Below are positions 21,977-32,837 of a stretch of 64,000 nt of DNA, in pieces. The stretch is from Thuidium tamariscinum (lineage: Eukaryota > Streptophyta > Bryopsida > Hypnales > Thuidiaceae), in the NCBI GenBank assembly GCA_947034885.2, contig OX344753.2, positions 27,482,347 to 27,546,346 of the forward strand, written 5' to 3'. The notes beneath the pieces were generated by a model that worked only from the letters and a program-made list of their open reading frames with translations, was not told where the DNA came from and ran no database searches. The first letter of the stretch is position 1. Every line of letters starts with the position of its first letter. Position numbers and translations under genes: made by a program.

Positions 21977-24900
21977 TGTCGTAGCACAGGAAAGCACAAT
22001 TCCTTCTCTAAGGCTTTAGAATGCACTAAATTAGCCTTAAAGTGACTCGTATATCGTTCCCAAGAGATTTGGTCGAAAGTTGACGAAAGACCGGAATACG
22101 TTAGTGGTTATCACAACAAAACCCAAGCAAAAGACTGATCCGGTCTGGGTCTCCAACGTTCCTAAGATTTCCTTGGACCTGATTACCAGATCAATCCTTT
22201 ATCCTTCCAAACTAAGTCTATCTATCTATACCTGTATGTTCACCACCTTGATGCTTACGCTTACTAGATATGGGACTAAAGACCGGATACTAGTAGCTGG
22301 TCCAATCCCTAGTATAGTAACCAAGTGTAAGTTTTACCTCGATAACAAGAGGGATCTGCTTGTTTGGGCGTTTAGGAAGGAAGCTTACTCCTACCCTTCA
22401 AGTTTTAAAGTGTCAGAAGTTCCACTTATAAGTAACAAGAAACTACTACTGCAAACAGACCGGAATACCTCACAACTGGACCGGGACTAATCCGACCCAG
22501 CAGGTCACGCAAGCACTCCTGCCTAATCCTAACAAAGGCTACAACGACGGAATAACCAGTTAGTCTAATCCCTGGTAGAATAAGGGCGGTAGCTTATGCA
22601 AGAGAGCTGAATTTCCTCACTTAGTCCTTCTTTCTTCTACAGAGACCGGATCACCATTCAGTTGGCATTTGGCCGGACGCTCCCGATCTCAAACCCAGAC
22701 TCTACAAGTGTCTATCTCTATCAAATACTCCCTAGACCTGTTCCAAAAAGCACTGTGGGATCCTGCACAAATTCCCTATCAAAACCGAATTCACTTTAAG
22801 TCCAGAGACCGGATAAACTGAACATCCGGGCACACACTTATCCACACAAGGTTGCAATCCTAACCATCACCATAAGACTTTGACAAGGTCCCATGCACAC
22901 AGTCCACTTCAGAGTGAATCAGAAAGGTTCTGACTTGTATTTGCAACACAAAAACTTGTGAAAGTAAGATAATATAATGCGCGCCCGGATTCAATTACGA
23001 ACCGGGTTTAAATACTAAACTGCAAGAAAACCTAAAAGTGCAAATGGAATCAACACCAGCCGCCAAGAATGCCACCTCACATTCCTCTACAACTTGGGTA
23101 GGTTGACTTCCACAAAACTACAAAAATACCAACAAAATAGGATCACAGATCCTACATATCTGGATCCGGTCTAAGTTCAAAAGTTCCTAACCTAAATATA
23201 ACTTGGTTTAGCCGCCTTCCTATCTACCTGTAATTAATGCCCCCTATTTCCTCGCCTTCTTGAGAGGCGACGCACCTTTCCGGGCTGGCTGCTTCTTCGG
23301 AGACCGGTACATCTTGATGGGCTTGGGTTTCGGTTTGGTCTTACCCCGCGCCCTGGCCCTGGTCTTCGTGGTCTCTGCCAATGCCTGGTCCGCATCTGAG
23401 TACTGTTCCGACTCATCACCGGAGTCGGTCTCTTCCTCCGAGTCCTCATCTTCCTCATCTGACTCCTCTTCCTCTTCATCCCGGGCCTTCCGCTTCACCT
23501 TGGATGTCTCCGCGGTCTTCTTCTTGAATCCGGTGATGGGCGGGTGGTGCACTATCTTGCTTTGCGGGGTCTACTCTCCCACTTTCTCCGCAGTCCGGGC
23601 TGGTCCCTGGCTTGGTGACCCGGATCCAGATCCGGTCTTCAGTATAGAGCGGACCTGCACTGTTGCCTTCGCTTCCCCTCCGGTCTTTGGTTGTGTGATG
23701 ACCGTGGGTGATGACTTGCTTGGAGAATCATCCAACAAGGTGATGAACTTGGTCTTCTCCCTTGGTGGTGTAGTTCCCCGGATTATCTCCCTCAACACAA
23801 TCGGCTCGGGTTCCGGCTCCTTGGTCTTCTCGGGTTGAGAAACCCTAGGCTCTTCAATCCGGGCCGGTGGGACAGGTTCCTCCTCCACTGTTTCGGTCCT
23901 GGTTCCCTCTTCCTTCGCTGGTTCAGATATGCCGGTTTCTACCTCGACAGCTGGTGGTGGTGGCTGATCCTTCGGTTGCTCCTCCTCCATCTTTGGCTCT
24001 TCCGGTCCTGAGACCGGAGCAGAACTAGCTTGGACCTCCGTGACTACTGACCGCCACTTCTCCAACGCTGCCTCCATTTTCTTGTTGTAGGCCACCAGAG
24101 CTGTAAGCATTTGAGGACCCACCATCTTGCCTGCTTCCAAGACCTTCCTGTCGAAAAGCATGGCTTTGTTGACGACTTCACCCGGATGCTTGATGAACTC
24201 TCGGATCTCTCCGAGTGTGTTCCGGGCCTGCGTGGTGAGGCGTCTCTCTTCATCCAGCTCCTCCTGAGTGTGATGGAGCTCCCTCCTCAGGGCTGAGACC
24301 TGATTTGTTAGCCGGAGTACCTCCTCTCTGTCCCGACTATCATGAGCCTCCTGAATCAATTCTCCCAACACCTCCATGATCTTGGAGGGGGGAATAGAGC
24401 CTAAGGCTTGGCTTATGGCCCGCAATAACCCTCTCTCCTCTAGGTGGTGCTTTCTGAAATCTTCCAGGTCTCGCAGGATCCTTAGCAAGGGATCCTGTTC
24501 CCAGACCGGATCTAACCTCTGGGCTTCCCCGGCTACTACAGGGGTTTCTAGAGGTGGATCCTCTCTTCCTACCTCTGGAACCTCATCTACCTCCTGTGTG
24601 CCTCCTTGATGCCCCTCTTGACTCTCATCCTCGGAGTCCTCCTCATCCTGGTCATTTTCAGCTTCCGGGTCTGCAATCTCATACTCTATCAATGCAGCCC
24701 CTACCTCGTAAGCTTCCATTTCCTTCTCTCTCAAGAGGTCTAACGAATGATACAGATGAAACAGGAATGGTGAAATGGGAGAGGGTTTAGATTTCCCAAT
24801 TCCTTTCACCATTCGGTCCATCCGGTCCCTCATAACTAACCCCCAATCTATCTTCCTGTCTCCCGACGGTGCACCAAAGATAGTGTTGGCTACAGTGACC

Positions 24901-25890
24901 GTAATCCTACTAGGTCTATCCGGGTTCAAGATCGCCATCATGAACTGCAGTAGCCTCTTGTGTCTAGCAGACACACACTCTGCTACTGTAAAGCCGTCCT
25001 TCGGGTTGGTGGGCCTGCGGAATTTCCCCTGGTGGAATTTGTCCGTCCGGGTGCCCGTCGCATCTCCTCCTTGCTCGAAGGCGTACACTTTGCGCCACAT
25101 CGCTGCACTCCACTCCTTTGGCAGCGCCCGGACTGTCCCTTTCCACTCGTTGGTCTGGCCGGCCAGTAGCTCCTCCACCATCGCCTCATCCTTCAGGTTC
25201 CAGGGATGAGCCATGAACCCCTCACAACCCATCTGCCTGAGGTCTTCCTCCAGCTCCCTCTTGTCTTGTGCGTCAGTTGGCACGACCGGATTCACATTCC
25301 GGAAGGCTAGAATCCTTCCTTCCTGCACCTCTTCTGCCATCTCTTACTTGACGCCTACACAATCTAGGCGCGGTCCAACTTAACTAAACCTCCCGCGCTC
25401 AAGAACCTGTCGGCTAGCGTAGTGCTACTCGCTCAACTATGTACCAGACCGGATTGACAGTTTATCTATCCCTTCTTTTTGTCTGTAGACCGAATACTCT
25501 ATCTCTGGCCGGAAATCCTTTCTCGAACTACGTGCAAGAAAGTGGCAGGACCTGGCCCTGCTTCCCTGGTCTTATACTTTTTCCCCCGGCATTAATTACT
25601 GACCGTTAGGTTTAAACTAGTCTGGTCACGTGGGAGAGATCCCGACGATCTCTAGACTCGGTAGCCACTCATTACCTATCCGGTCTCGGTCGCTAGGTGG
25701 GCGGAATCCGGGATTTCATACGCTGTCCCTTAACGTAGTTCCTGGTTTACGGTCTAGGGTTTTCCGGTTTCCGGTCTTGGTCCCAATTATGTGTAAAAAC
25801 TAAGAAAACAACAAAAAAATGGGGATTGAACAGATCCTTCTTCCCGTATTTTGCTTAAGAACCTGCTTAGGTGAATTCTAGGTTGCCACA
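21977..25890 (-). mobile_element. Gag-only LTR-like element B, nested in A
   Basis: The unit is 3914 bp, beginning TGTCGTAGCACAGGAAAG at 21977 (3' end) and finishing GGTTGCCACA at 25890 (5' end TGTGGCAACC), with a perfect GCTAT duplication at 21972-21976 and 25891-25895. It lies within the gag-like frame of A, so it is the youngest of the three layers host gene, A, B. A TATA-like TATAAG lies near 25571 on the minus strand, about 230 bases upstream of its gag ATG. The conserved 3' block is at about 22485-22555. A close relative begins at 63537. Confidence 0.85.
23244..25340 (-). pseudogene. Gag-like protein of element B (one in-frame stop)
   Basis: ATG 25340 (MAEEVQEGR) to TAG 23244 gives 699 codons with a single TAG at 23573-23571. 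Element A has a GTPQSK motif at the same place, so reading clearly continues. The N-terminal 230 residues hold GTRTDKFHQGKFR, KDGFTVAEC, RITVTVANTIFGAPSGDRKIDWG and PFLFHLYHSLD. A coiled-coil (LRRELHHTQEELDEERR) is followed by a Pro/Glu-rich region and an acidic E/D/S stretch, then a basic tail KARK-stop. It is the best-preserved gag-like frame in the window. No protease, RT or zinc knuckle is present. Confidence 0.75.
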
Positions 25891-27065
25891 GCTATACCCC
25901 AGTCTATCTTCCTGTCCCCGCTTAGTGCTCCAAAGATGGTATTCCCCAAGGTGAGAGTCATCTGGTTTCCCCTATCCGGACTGAGAATTGGCACCATAAA
26001 TTCTAACACCCTCCTTTCTCTCGCGTTCTTACAATCACTTACAGTGTACCCATCCTTGTTGTGAGGTGCTGCCCGAAACTTACCCACCATGAACTTGTCA
26101 GTCCGTGTGGCTCCTCCTTCTCCTTCCTTGGCGAAACCATACACTTCCCTCCAGATTCCCGTCATCCATTTGTCCGGAAGTGCCCTAATCGTCTTCTTCC
26201 ACTCGTTCGACTGTGGATGCAGCAACTCACGCACCATTACCTCGTCCTTGAAGCCCCATGGCCGATCGACCAAGCCAACGCAGCCCATTTGGCTAAGGTC
26301 CTCCAACAGGTCCGCTCGCTCATCAACATCCTCTGGAATAACCGGAACTACACTTCTCAACGAAACCTTGGTGGTGACCTCCTCCTCTGCCTCGCTCCCA
26401 GACATGGCTCCTACTTGTGAAACTCCCACAACTCTCGGAAAATCCCCAAAAGCCTTACACACCCAACTAACTCGCTCGGGTACTTTCGTTGTAACCGGAA
26501 ATCAGGAAACTAGCCTAAGCAACAGTAGAGCGCGCGTACAACTCCAAACCTAAGAGCTCCATAGGCAAACATAAGAATGAGGTCTGGAACTCCAAATGAC
26601 GACCTAAAAAGACTTCTCCCGGGTTTACCCCCTCCCTCACTTTTGGCCGCTGGGAACGGAGTTCCCGACATTCTGACCGTTAAAATCCTGTGGTCCTGGG
26701 CCTCTCACGAGACTGACCGTTGGGTGGTACTTTCCCCAACTCCCGGTACGACTCCTATCGGATTAAAACATGGTCTAGTCTGTTCCCGATAGATTTAGTA
26801 TGAATTTAAGTACCCCTGGTGTCAGGATCCCACCTAGTTTCTAATTTTCTTAATCCGGGTAGACTTTCCGGTTCCGGTTCCGGTAAGAGGACAATCTTTT
26901 TCTTAACACTATTATCCCCTTACCATTTCCCGACATTCCGGTTTTCCTCACTTCTACTATGATTTAGGATATGGACTAGAAAATCAAAAATAAATACGAC
27001 AAATCGAAAAAATTAAAAGGTATTTTATACTACTTAACCTAAAGAAGGATTTTAGGGTTGTGACA

Positions 27066-28128
27066 GGTTCGCCTCTTGGGACGTGGAGCGCCGCGCGACT
27101 TCAGCCGCTCGAATGGACGGGCTTAAGGGTCCCTGCACAGCCTCGTCAGGGACAAGATCTCGCCTCTGCTTTCGCCATCGCTCCGCTTCCGCGGCGTCAT
27201 CCTCGCTCTGTACCGCGCCAGGCTCGGACTCAACCTTCCGCTTCGTCGCCAACTTCTTCGGGCGCGCGTTCGGTGCGGTACGGGAGGATGGACCGGCCGC
27301 TGCGGTCGACGCCGGAGTGGCGATGATCGGCTCAGCTGCGGCACGAGGAGGGGGTGTGGCCGCGGCCGTCGGTGCTGCTGTGCTCCGAGTTGGTTCGGGT
27401 GCGGCAATTCTCGTGGCGGGCCGCGCGGTGGATCGTGGCGCGGATCGGGGGGCGGCTCGCGAGGTGGCACCCTCCACGGCGGACTGTGGAGCAGCGTGGC
27501 TTCGAGTTTTCACCGTCGGCGTCGACCCGCTCCCCTTCTTAGCCTTCTTGTTGTTGTTGCCGCCCTTGTCTTCCATTTCTCCCTTCTCGGCCTATGAATC
27601 ACACCCCGATTTCAGTCTTGACGCATGAAGGGTGTTTGCGTCCGACATGAAGGTCTGGATGACCTTCCCGGTCTCCACAAACCTACCGGACTATGCATCA
27701 CACCTCATCTAGACGTCGCGCATCAGGTACTGGTAGGCGGTCGGGACGTTCTCTAAATTCTCTACCATCCTACACGTGCAGAACATCATCTCGTCCTCGA
27801 CACGGATGACGATGACCCCGACTTCGTTATTAATGGAATTGGCCACGTCCAAAAGGATGGCCTCACGCATCACGTAAACGTTGATGAGAATCACGTTGTT
27901 CAGCGTTTTCCACCGTGTCCCGTCCGAAGACGTGAACCCTATTTCAAGACCGAAGGTGGGCGACCCCATCGCGTGACTCAACTTCGCAATCCACAGTCCC
28001 CTCCTCGCGGATATCCGCATCAGGAATTTGTCCTCGAGATGCGGTTTCCAGTTCTTGTGGATCCTGGTTGGCGAGATTTCTTCTAGGTAGCCCCGCAAAG
28101 TGGGGTTGTTTTCGACAAACTCCCCCAT
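27066..28128 (-). pseudogene. ParB-like gene, exon 1 upstream part
   Basis: The frame opens at ATG 28128 (MGEFVENN) and runs to the element A insertion point. A globular segment of about 140 residues comes first (motifs GFTSSDGTRWKTL, GVIVIRVEDEMMFC). A short segment with TAG at 27711, 27693 and 27594 follows. From 27576 the sequence is low in complexity, starting MEDKGGNNNKKAKKG with many Ala-Pro-Arg repeats and a basic RPKKLATKRK patch that could be a nuclear signal. An intact 505-base frame from 27576 might be mistaken for a separate gene, but it shares the frame of the upstream part. High GC marks the Ala/Pro region. Confidence 0.6.
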
Positions 28129-28154
28129 CTGATAGTCCACAAGAAGTCGAACAA

Positions 28155-28689
28155 ATTAGACCGCGCGGTCTGAACTACCAGAGGCATGCATTGCAGAATA
28201 GGCAATGGAGAATCGCACGATATATTCAGACCGCGCGGACTAGTTTGTGACATCGGCCGTAGGGACGCTTACGATTCGTTCTCTTTTGGGTCGACGCCGA
28301 TCTAGTCGATTCTGCTCTTCACCATGTGTGCCCCATCCCATCAATTCGTTCGTACGTCTCGACGGACGGCCAAGTGGCCTTCCGTGTGAACCTACAAGTT
28401 CTAGGGCAACTGATGCTCCTCGCTAACGTACCCTCTTTCAGGCGGTTTAGACCGCGCGGTCTGAACCTCGAGGTCGATCTGGGTCGCGAGTTCCAACTGT
28501 GTTGGGAACTCCTTATTTGATTATCAGTTTTCTTCACACGGCGAGGTCTGAATTTTGAACAAGGTCTCATGGTCATTTAGTTCAGACCGCGCGGTCTGAA
28601 CTGCATGGTCTTTGCGCATTTCAACGATGGATTGTTCTCATGGTCCTCAACATGGCACTGACCCAGAGCTACAGACCGCGTGGTCTGAA
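28155..28689. repeat. Palindrome cluster upstream of the ParB-like gene
   Basis: Copies are at 28155-28174, 28225-28244, 28446-28465, 28581-28600 and 28670-28689. The copy at 28581 is a perfect 20-bp palindrome, TTCAGACCGCGCGGTCTGAA. They lie just 5' of the open frame starting at 28128, where the promoter or upstream introns would be. Confidence 0.9.
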
Positions 28690-28780
28690 GCCCCGGGACT
28701 TTTTATTTCAGTCGAATCAAGATCATCGTGTGTCCATTTTTTAATATTACTATTTTTACCCTCGTTGTCTCTGCATTTGG

Positions 28781-29390
28781 TTCAGAACGCGCGTTCTGAT
28801 CCTCATGTTCATTTCAGAAATTTTTATCATTTATGAGGAATGCTCTAAGCATTTGTAGCGGAGGATTGGTTCAGAACGCGCGGTCTGAAGCTCTGGGTCT
28901 TTGCATATCTATGGAGTCACGGCTTCTATCTGCGGTCTTGTTTCTTCTGATAATTTTGTCTCTGTTGGCATTGGTTCTATCGGCATTGGCTTCAGAACGC
29001 GCGTTCCGATCCGCATATTCATTTCTAAAATTTTTAACATTTATGATGAATCCTCAAGCATTTGTAGTGGAGGATTGGTTCAGAACGCGCGGTCTGAAGC
29101 TCTAGGTCTTTGCATTTCTATGGAGTCACGGCTTCTGTCTGCGGTCATGTTTCGTTTGATAATTTCGTCTCTGTTGGCATTGGTTCTATCGGCATTGGCT
29201 TCAGAACGCGCGTTCTGATCCTCATATTCATTTCAAGGATTTCAGCATTTTAGAACGCACTGAGTATTTATAAAGGAAAATGGTTCAGAACGCGCGGTCT
29301 GAACTTCAGAGTCATTTGCGGGACTCTAATCCGCCAATGAATCCGGTTCTCTCGGCTAGCTGCGGAATGGTTTAGAACGCGCGGTCTAAT
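28781..29390. repeat. Tandem 209-bp units, each carrying two palindromes
   Basis: Palindromes at 28781, 28870, 28991, 29079, 29200 and 29284 recur with a period of 209-210 bases, and the sequence between them is repeated with few changes. A seventh copy is at 29371. Within each unit one palindrome has a GCGTTC right half and the other GCGGTC. Short plus-strand frames here are repeats of the same unit, not genes. Confidence 0.9.
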
Positions 29391-29483
29391 CCGTGAATCA
29401 ACCTGCTGCGATCTACCATGGCTGTGCGGTTATAGGGAACTATTGTTGCGACAGGCGTGCAATACTACTGCAGTGCACATTCT

Positions 29484-29880
29484 GAAACAAACACGCTGAG
29501 AGAGCAGACCTAGAATCTGGAAGCTACTCAATTCCGCATTTGCATAACAAATGCAATCTACGGACGAAAACCTATGAAACAAACACGCGGAGAGAGCAGA
29601 CCTAGAATCTGGAAGCTACTCAATTCCGCATTTGCATAACAAATGCAATCCACGGACGGAAACCTATGAAACAAACACGTTGAGAGAGCAGACCTAGAAT
29701 CTGGAAGCTACTCAATTCCGCATTTGCATAACAAATGCAATCAACGGACGGAAACCTGTGAAACAAACACGCGGAGAGAGCAGACCTAGAATCTGGAAGC
29801 TATCCAATTCCGCATTTGCATAATTAATGCAATCAACGGACGGAAACCTATGAAACAAACATGCGGAGAGAAATGGAACT
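29484..29880. repeat. Tandem array of 92-bp units
   Basis: The ACACGCGGAGAGAGCAG motif recurs at 29491, 29583, 29675, 29767 and, degraded, 29859, a strict 92-base period. Each unit contains a small palindrome GCATTTGCATAACAAATGC. About four units are nearly identical. No palindromes of the 20-bp family lie inside. Confidence 0.9.
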
Positions 29881-30450
29881 ACACAATCTCCGAACACTGA
29901 ACCACCATCATGCTAGGCAACTCACATTTCAAACACAAGCAGTAGAAATTGCAAACCCTGATAGAACGGATACAACATCGAGACACAAAGCACAATCCCG
30001 CTCGCCAACTCCCCCAATAACTCAAACGGAACCCTGAAACTGCATTGAACAATTGAAGCTGCAATGAAGAACGAACTTACCTCACAGTTGAATCGGAGTG
30101 GCGCAATGGATTCGGCAATCCAGTCGCCCACACGACGCAGCGCGGCAGCGGGAGAAAACGGCGCTCACATCGACTCCCTCGCGCACGCGTACAACAAACC
30201 AAACCGCGAAATACAGAAAACGTCGACGCCTCAAGAGACTCCCCTAGGCACGCTCACAATCAGCAAAATGAGCAAACACAACAAACACTAAGAAGCGCAC
30301 ACCGCAAGGAGAGAGAAAACGAAGGAGGGCGACTACGATTTCTCGCAATGCAGCAGGGAGACAGCGCGCGGAGAGAGGAAGAGGAAAACAGAAAACCTGG
30401 AAATGAGCGTTGGACCCCGACCCCACGCAGATGACGACCACCCGATGCCA
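29881..30450. other. Unassigned stretch before the AT-rich block
   Basis: Moderately GC-rich sequence with short frames on both strands, none recognised. A purine-rich AGAGAGAAAACGAAGGAGG tract lies near 30310. No element ends are seen. Confidence 0.4.
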
Positions 30451-30490
30451 GCAGGTTCGGCACGGCCCTCTAGGTTCGGGCCGAACCTGC
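30451..30490. repeat. Nested GC-rich palindromes
   Basis: GCAGGTTCGG at 30451-30460 is mirrored by CCGAACCTGC at 30481-30490, and a compact palindrome GGTTCGGGCCGAACC lies at 30473-30487. This is a different sequence from the TTCAGA family. It sits near the transition to AT-rich DNA and could be the terminus of an element. Confidence 0.6.
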
Positions 30491-30860
30491 ACGTCGTGGG
30501 AAAAAAATCGAACCTCCGCCGGAGCTACAGTGGCCGCTCAAGCCTGTCCCGAAGCTGGTCACCGTTACCAGCCTTTTACTTTTACTTTTTGAGAACGTTC
30601 CAAGATGGTGAAGCATTGTAATTTGACATTCATCCATATTAAAACACTTTCCAGTCATATTCAGACACTTTCTCATGCAAATTTGGTAACTTCATCCATA
30701 TCTTTAACAGATTTGGAAAATGTCAGGCAAAAAAATACTATTTGAAATGGTGGAATGTGGCCACTCGGTGCCGCGAAAGAAAAAGGCTGCTCGTGATCCC
30801 CCAATCTGGAAGACTCTTGTCGAAAATGGAGGATGTCTGGAAAATCATCAATAACGGCTA

Positions 30861-31432
30861 CTCCCTCCGTCCCAAAATGATCTTCATGTTGGCGCTAATT
30901 TGTTGGCCCAAAATGATCTTGTTGCCTTTTCCAATATGAAAATTAGTCGGATTCGGATTTTAATTCTTCTCTAAGACTAGCTAATTAAACTTCAAGCAAT
31001 AATTTCCCTTCCATTTATAAAACCATCAATCAAAAGACAAAAAAAATCACTGAAGGGGTTTATCAACACTTTTTGTTCGTATTTCTTGCATCTCTTTCAG
31101 TGTTGCCGACTTGAAGGAGGTCAACCTTTCGTAGTTGGAACAAAGGTTCACACATGGTCATAGGCCTATATTAATCACCCACAAAATAAAAACCTCAAAT
31201 TCAAAATTCAAGTGCCTACTCTTGCTTTTTGAAAATGCCTCCAAAATTCTACTTTTCTGTACTAGAGAATTACACTTTGGAAAAGGCTTTTGAAACTCAG
31301 AGTTTCAAAGTTAATAACTTAAAGAGTGAACCAAACTTTGCTTACAAATCCAAAGGGGACTTTAAAATGTTATTTTTGGCATTAATCCATAATATTTTGT
31401 TTGATAGGAAAATCATTTTGGGACAGAGGTAG
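30861..31432. mobile_element. Stowaway-like (Tc1/mariner) MITE, 572 bp
   Basis: The left end CTCCCTCCGTCCCAAAATGA and right end (reverse complement) CTACCTCTGTCCCAAAATGA form a TIR of about 20 bases. TA flanks both sides (30859-30860 and 31433-31434). CTCCCTCCGT plus TA duplication is the classical Stowaway signature of plants. The interior is AT-rich and has no transposase. Confidence 0.85.
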
Positions 31433-31434
31433 TA

Positions 31435-32833
31435 TTTGGCATACAATTCTAGAGCTGTGATACAAATGACAATTGCATACTAGTGTTATTTACAAATTCA
31501 TTTGCTTTGCGTAAAGTTAGACACACCGTTGCTATCACCTATTTTTTCCACAAATTTGGAAACTCAGGAAGTAGTAGTTACTAAAAATTCCTCCACAATT
31601 CAAATTAAAGAAAATGACTTCCACATGTTCAGTATTGTTGATTAGATTGGGTTTGAAATGAAGGTCTCTTCAGACGGTAACGTAGAAATGTTCAACACAT
31701 TTGCCTTAAATCCCTTATAAATTTCTACTATTAGAAAACTAGTGAAATTGAAAATGGAAATGAAACCAACACAAGTGTCTTCATTGGAATCAACATGAGA
31801 TTGAATGATTGCATTTTGTAAAATACAATTAGGATTGTTGATGACAATCACAATTCTAATCCATCATCCCTTCGTTTTGGGATTTCCAAGATTTGATGGT
31901 GTTCATATAATTATAGAGGCTGATTGCACAAAACACCTAGCAGTTTCGTTGCATTCACGTTTTGGAGCACTAGAGCTTTTCATGTAGGAATCCAATGCCA
32001 AAAAAAAAATTATTTCTAACCCTCAAGCGCCGGCAGCGCCATTTCCTGGCGTTTGCACGAATTTGCTACAGTGTACAGGGAGATTGCTAGCAATTTTTCA
32101 TCCATTTCTCATTGCTTGACCTTTCACAAAGGATTACGAGGAGTACCTAATTCATTTTGCAATCATGTGAGTATTTCTCTTCACATGAATTAGAAATTAC
32201 AGGAAAAAACGGATCACAAAAAATGCTATTTTCAGTGTACTTTGGGAAATTTTGTTCCTTTCTCTAAATCTCAAATTTCTCCAGAAAAATGATATTTTTG
32301 GAGTTTGATTCCAACTAATAAAGTGAAGGTTATCTATTCTAATTTCTTCTCCAATTGGAATTCTGAAAAAGAAACATAATTTCAATATTTTATTGCAATT
32401 TGAACTTCATATGTACTTTCAAAGTCTTCTAGATTGTAATTATAGAATGACACGGAAATTGAGTTTACACCATGATGTTTGCCACTAAACTTTCCACACT
32501 TAGTGAAATTCTCAGATTTTTTGAGATAATTTTCTATTTGATATGATTTTTCTTCCTTTTTTCTTCAAAAATTCTCAGAAAAATCAATTTTCGTCAAAAA
32601 AAATCTAAATTTTTTGGGAAGTATAGAAGACCTGTAGCTTCATCTCTGAAAAATAAATATAAATTTTTTTATACAAATAGAGTCCCTAAAAAGGAGCAAA
32701 CAGAGTGTTGGACACAAGGGCTAAAAACTGTGGGTATAGGCCCGGCATTTAGGGGCTAAAGATCATGACAAAAATTGAGTTTCTTATTTTTTGAAAATTT
32801 TAAAAATCATTTCATATAAAAAAGTTGATTTTG
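31435..32833. other. AT-rich stretch with nothing recognised
   Basis: Sequence rich in A and T runs, with only short frames. One fragment near 32750 (ATTTAGGGGCTAAAG) resembles the ends of the neighbouring TTAA-flanked element. Confidence 0.4.
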
Positions 32834-32837
32834 TTAA

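Larger units (their letters stand above)
20603..26405 (-). pseudogene. Gag-like protein of element A, interrupted by element B
   Basis: The N-terminal part 26405-25891 (MSGSEAEEEVT start) continues at 21971-20603 once element B and one GCTAT are removed. The joined length is 1884 bases, 628 codons, in frame. Two further breaks are TAG 21490-21488 and TAG 21436-21434, in the coiled-coil region. Conserved landmarks shared with B, L and R are TRTDKFMVGKFR, KDGYTVSDC, a variant LTLGNTIFGALSGDRKIDWG at the insertion site and SPFLYHLYHSQD just beyond it. The C-terminal third has Lys/Pro-rich TPQSKK motifs and an acidic E/D run (KIKEEEEEEE), ending PRK-stop. Confidence 0.75.
19359..27065 (-). mobile_element. 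Gag-only LTR-like element A, split by element B
   Basis: Termini are TGTCGTAGCACAGG at 19359 (the 3' end when read on the minus strand, ...GCTACGACA) and TGACA at 27061-27065 (5' end TGTCACAACC). A perfect 5-bp duplication GGTTC flanks it (19354-19358 and 27066-27070). Without the nested B element and its duplication it is 3788 bp. It carries one gag-like frame and 3' non-coding DNA with the family's conserved block (about 19822-19896). It sits inside exon 1 of the ParB-like gene and the exon frame is restored by its removal, so it is an insertion younger than that gene. Confidence 0.85.
14285..28128 (-). pseudogene. Large decayed gene with ParB/Srx-like NGQH motif (overview)
   Basis: The inferred model on the minus strand has exon 1 at 28128-27066 continuing at 19353-18515 (split by element A), intron 18514-18094, exon 2 at 18093-16684, a 62-bp intron 16683-16622, and exon 3 at 16621-14285. 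Both introns are GT-AG and keep phase 0. Removing element A with one copy of its GGTTC duplication gives 1902 bases, an exact multiple of three. The coding span is about 1880 codons with ten in-frame stops (eight TAG, one TGA, one TAA). Parts seen: an N-terminal globular region, an Ala/Pro/Lys-rich linker, an NGQHTWKVA motif reminiscent of ParB/sulfiredoxin-like (DGQHR-type) domains, a globular exon-2 region, then an acidic and coiled-coil tail. I cannot assign a function. It may be a host multigene-family member or a gene of a large mobile element. The start is uncertain; ATG 28128 is the first in the open frame. Confidence 0.6.

Noticed and set aside
26525..26545. Palindrome-like AGTAGAGCGCGCGTACAACT inside element A
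   Set aside because: The core matches but the arms do not; it was left out, so the statement that good copies avoid the elements holds.
27052..27576. Stand-alone Ala/Pro-rich gene starting at 27576
   Set aside because: Its frame continues upstream through three TAGs into a protein-like segment and downstream across element A, so it is part of the larger gene.
28737..29218. Plus-strand frames with repeated QNARSEALGLCISMESRLLSA peptides
   Set aside because: They are translations of the 209-bp tandem units and their palindromes; there is no independent evidence of a gene.
28155..29390. CRISPR-like array from regularly repeated palindromes
   Set aside because: Spacing is irregular or set by longer tandem units, spacers are themselves repeated, and the context is eukaryotic.
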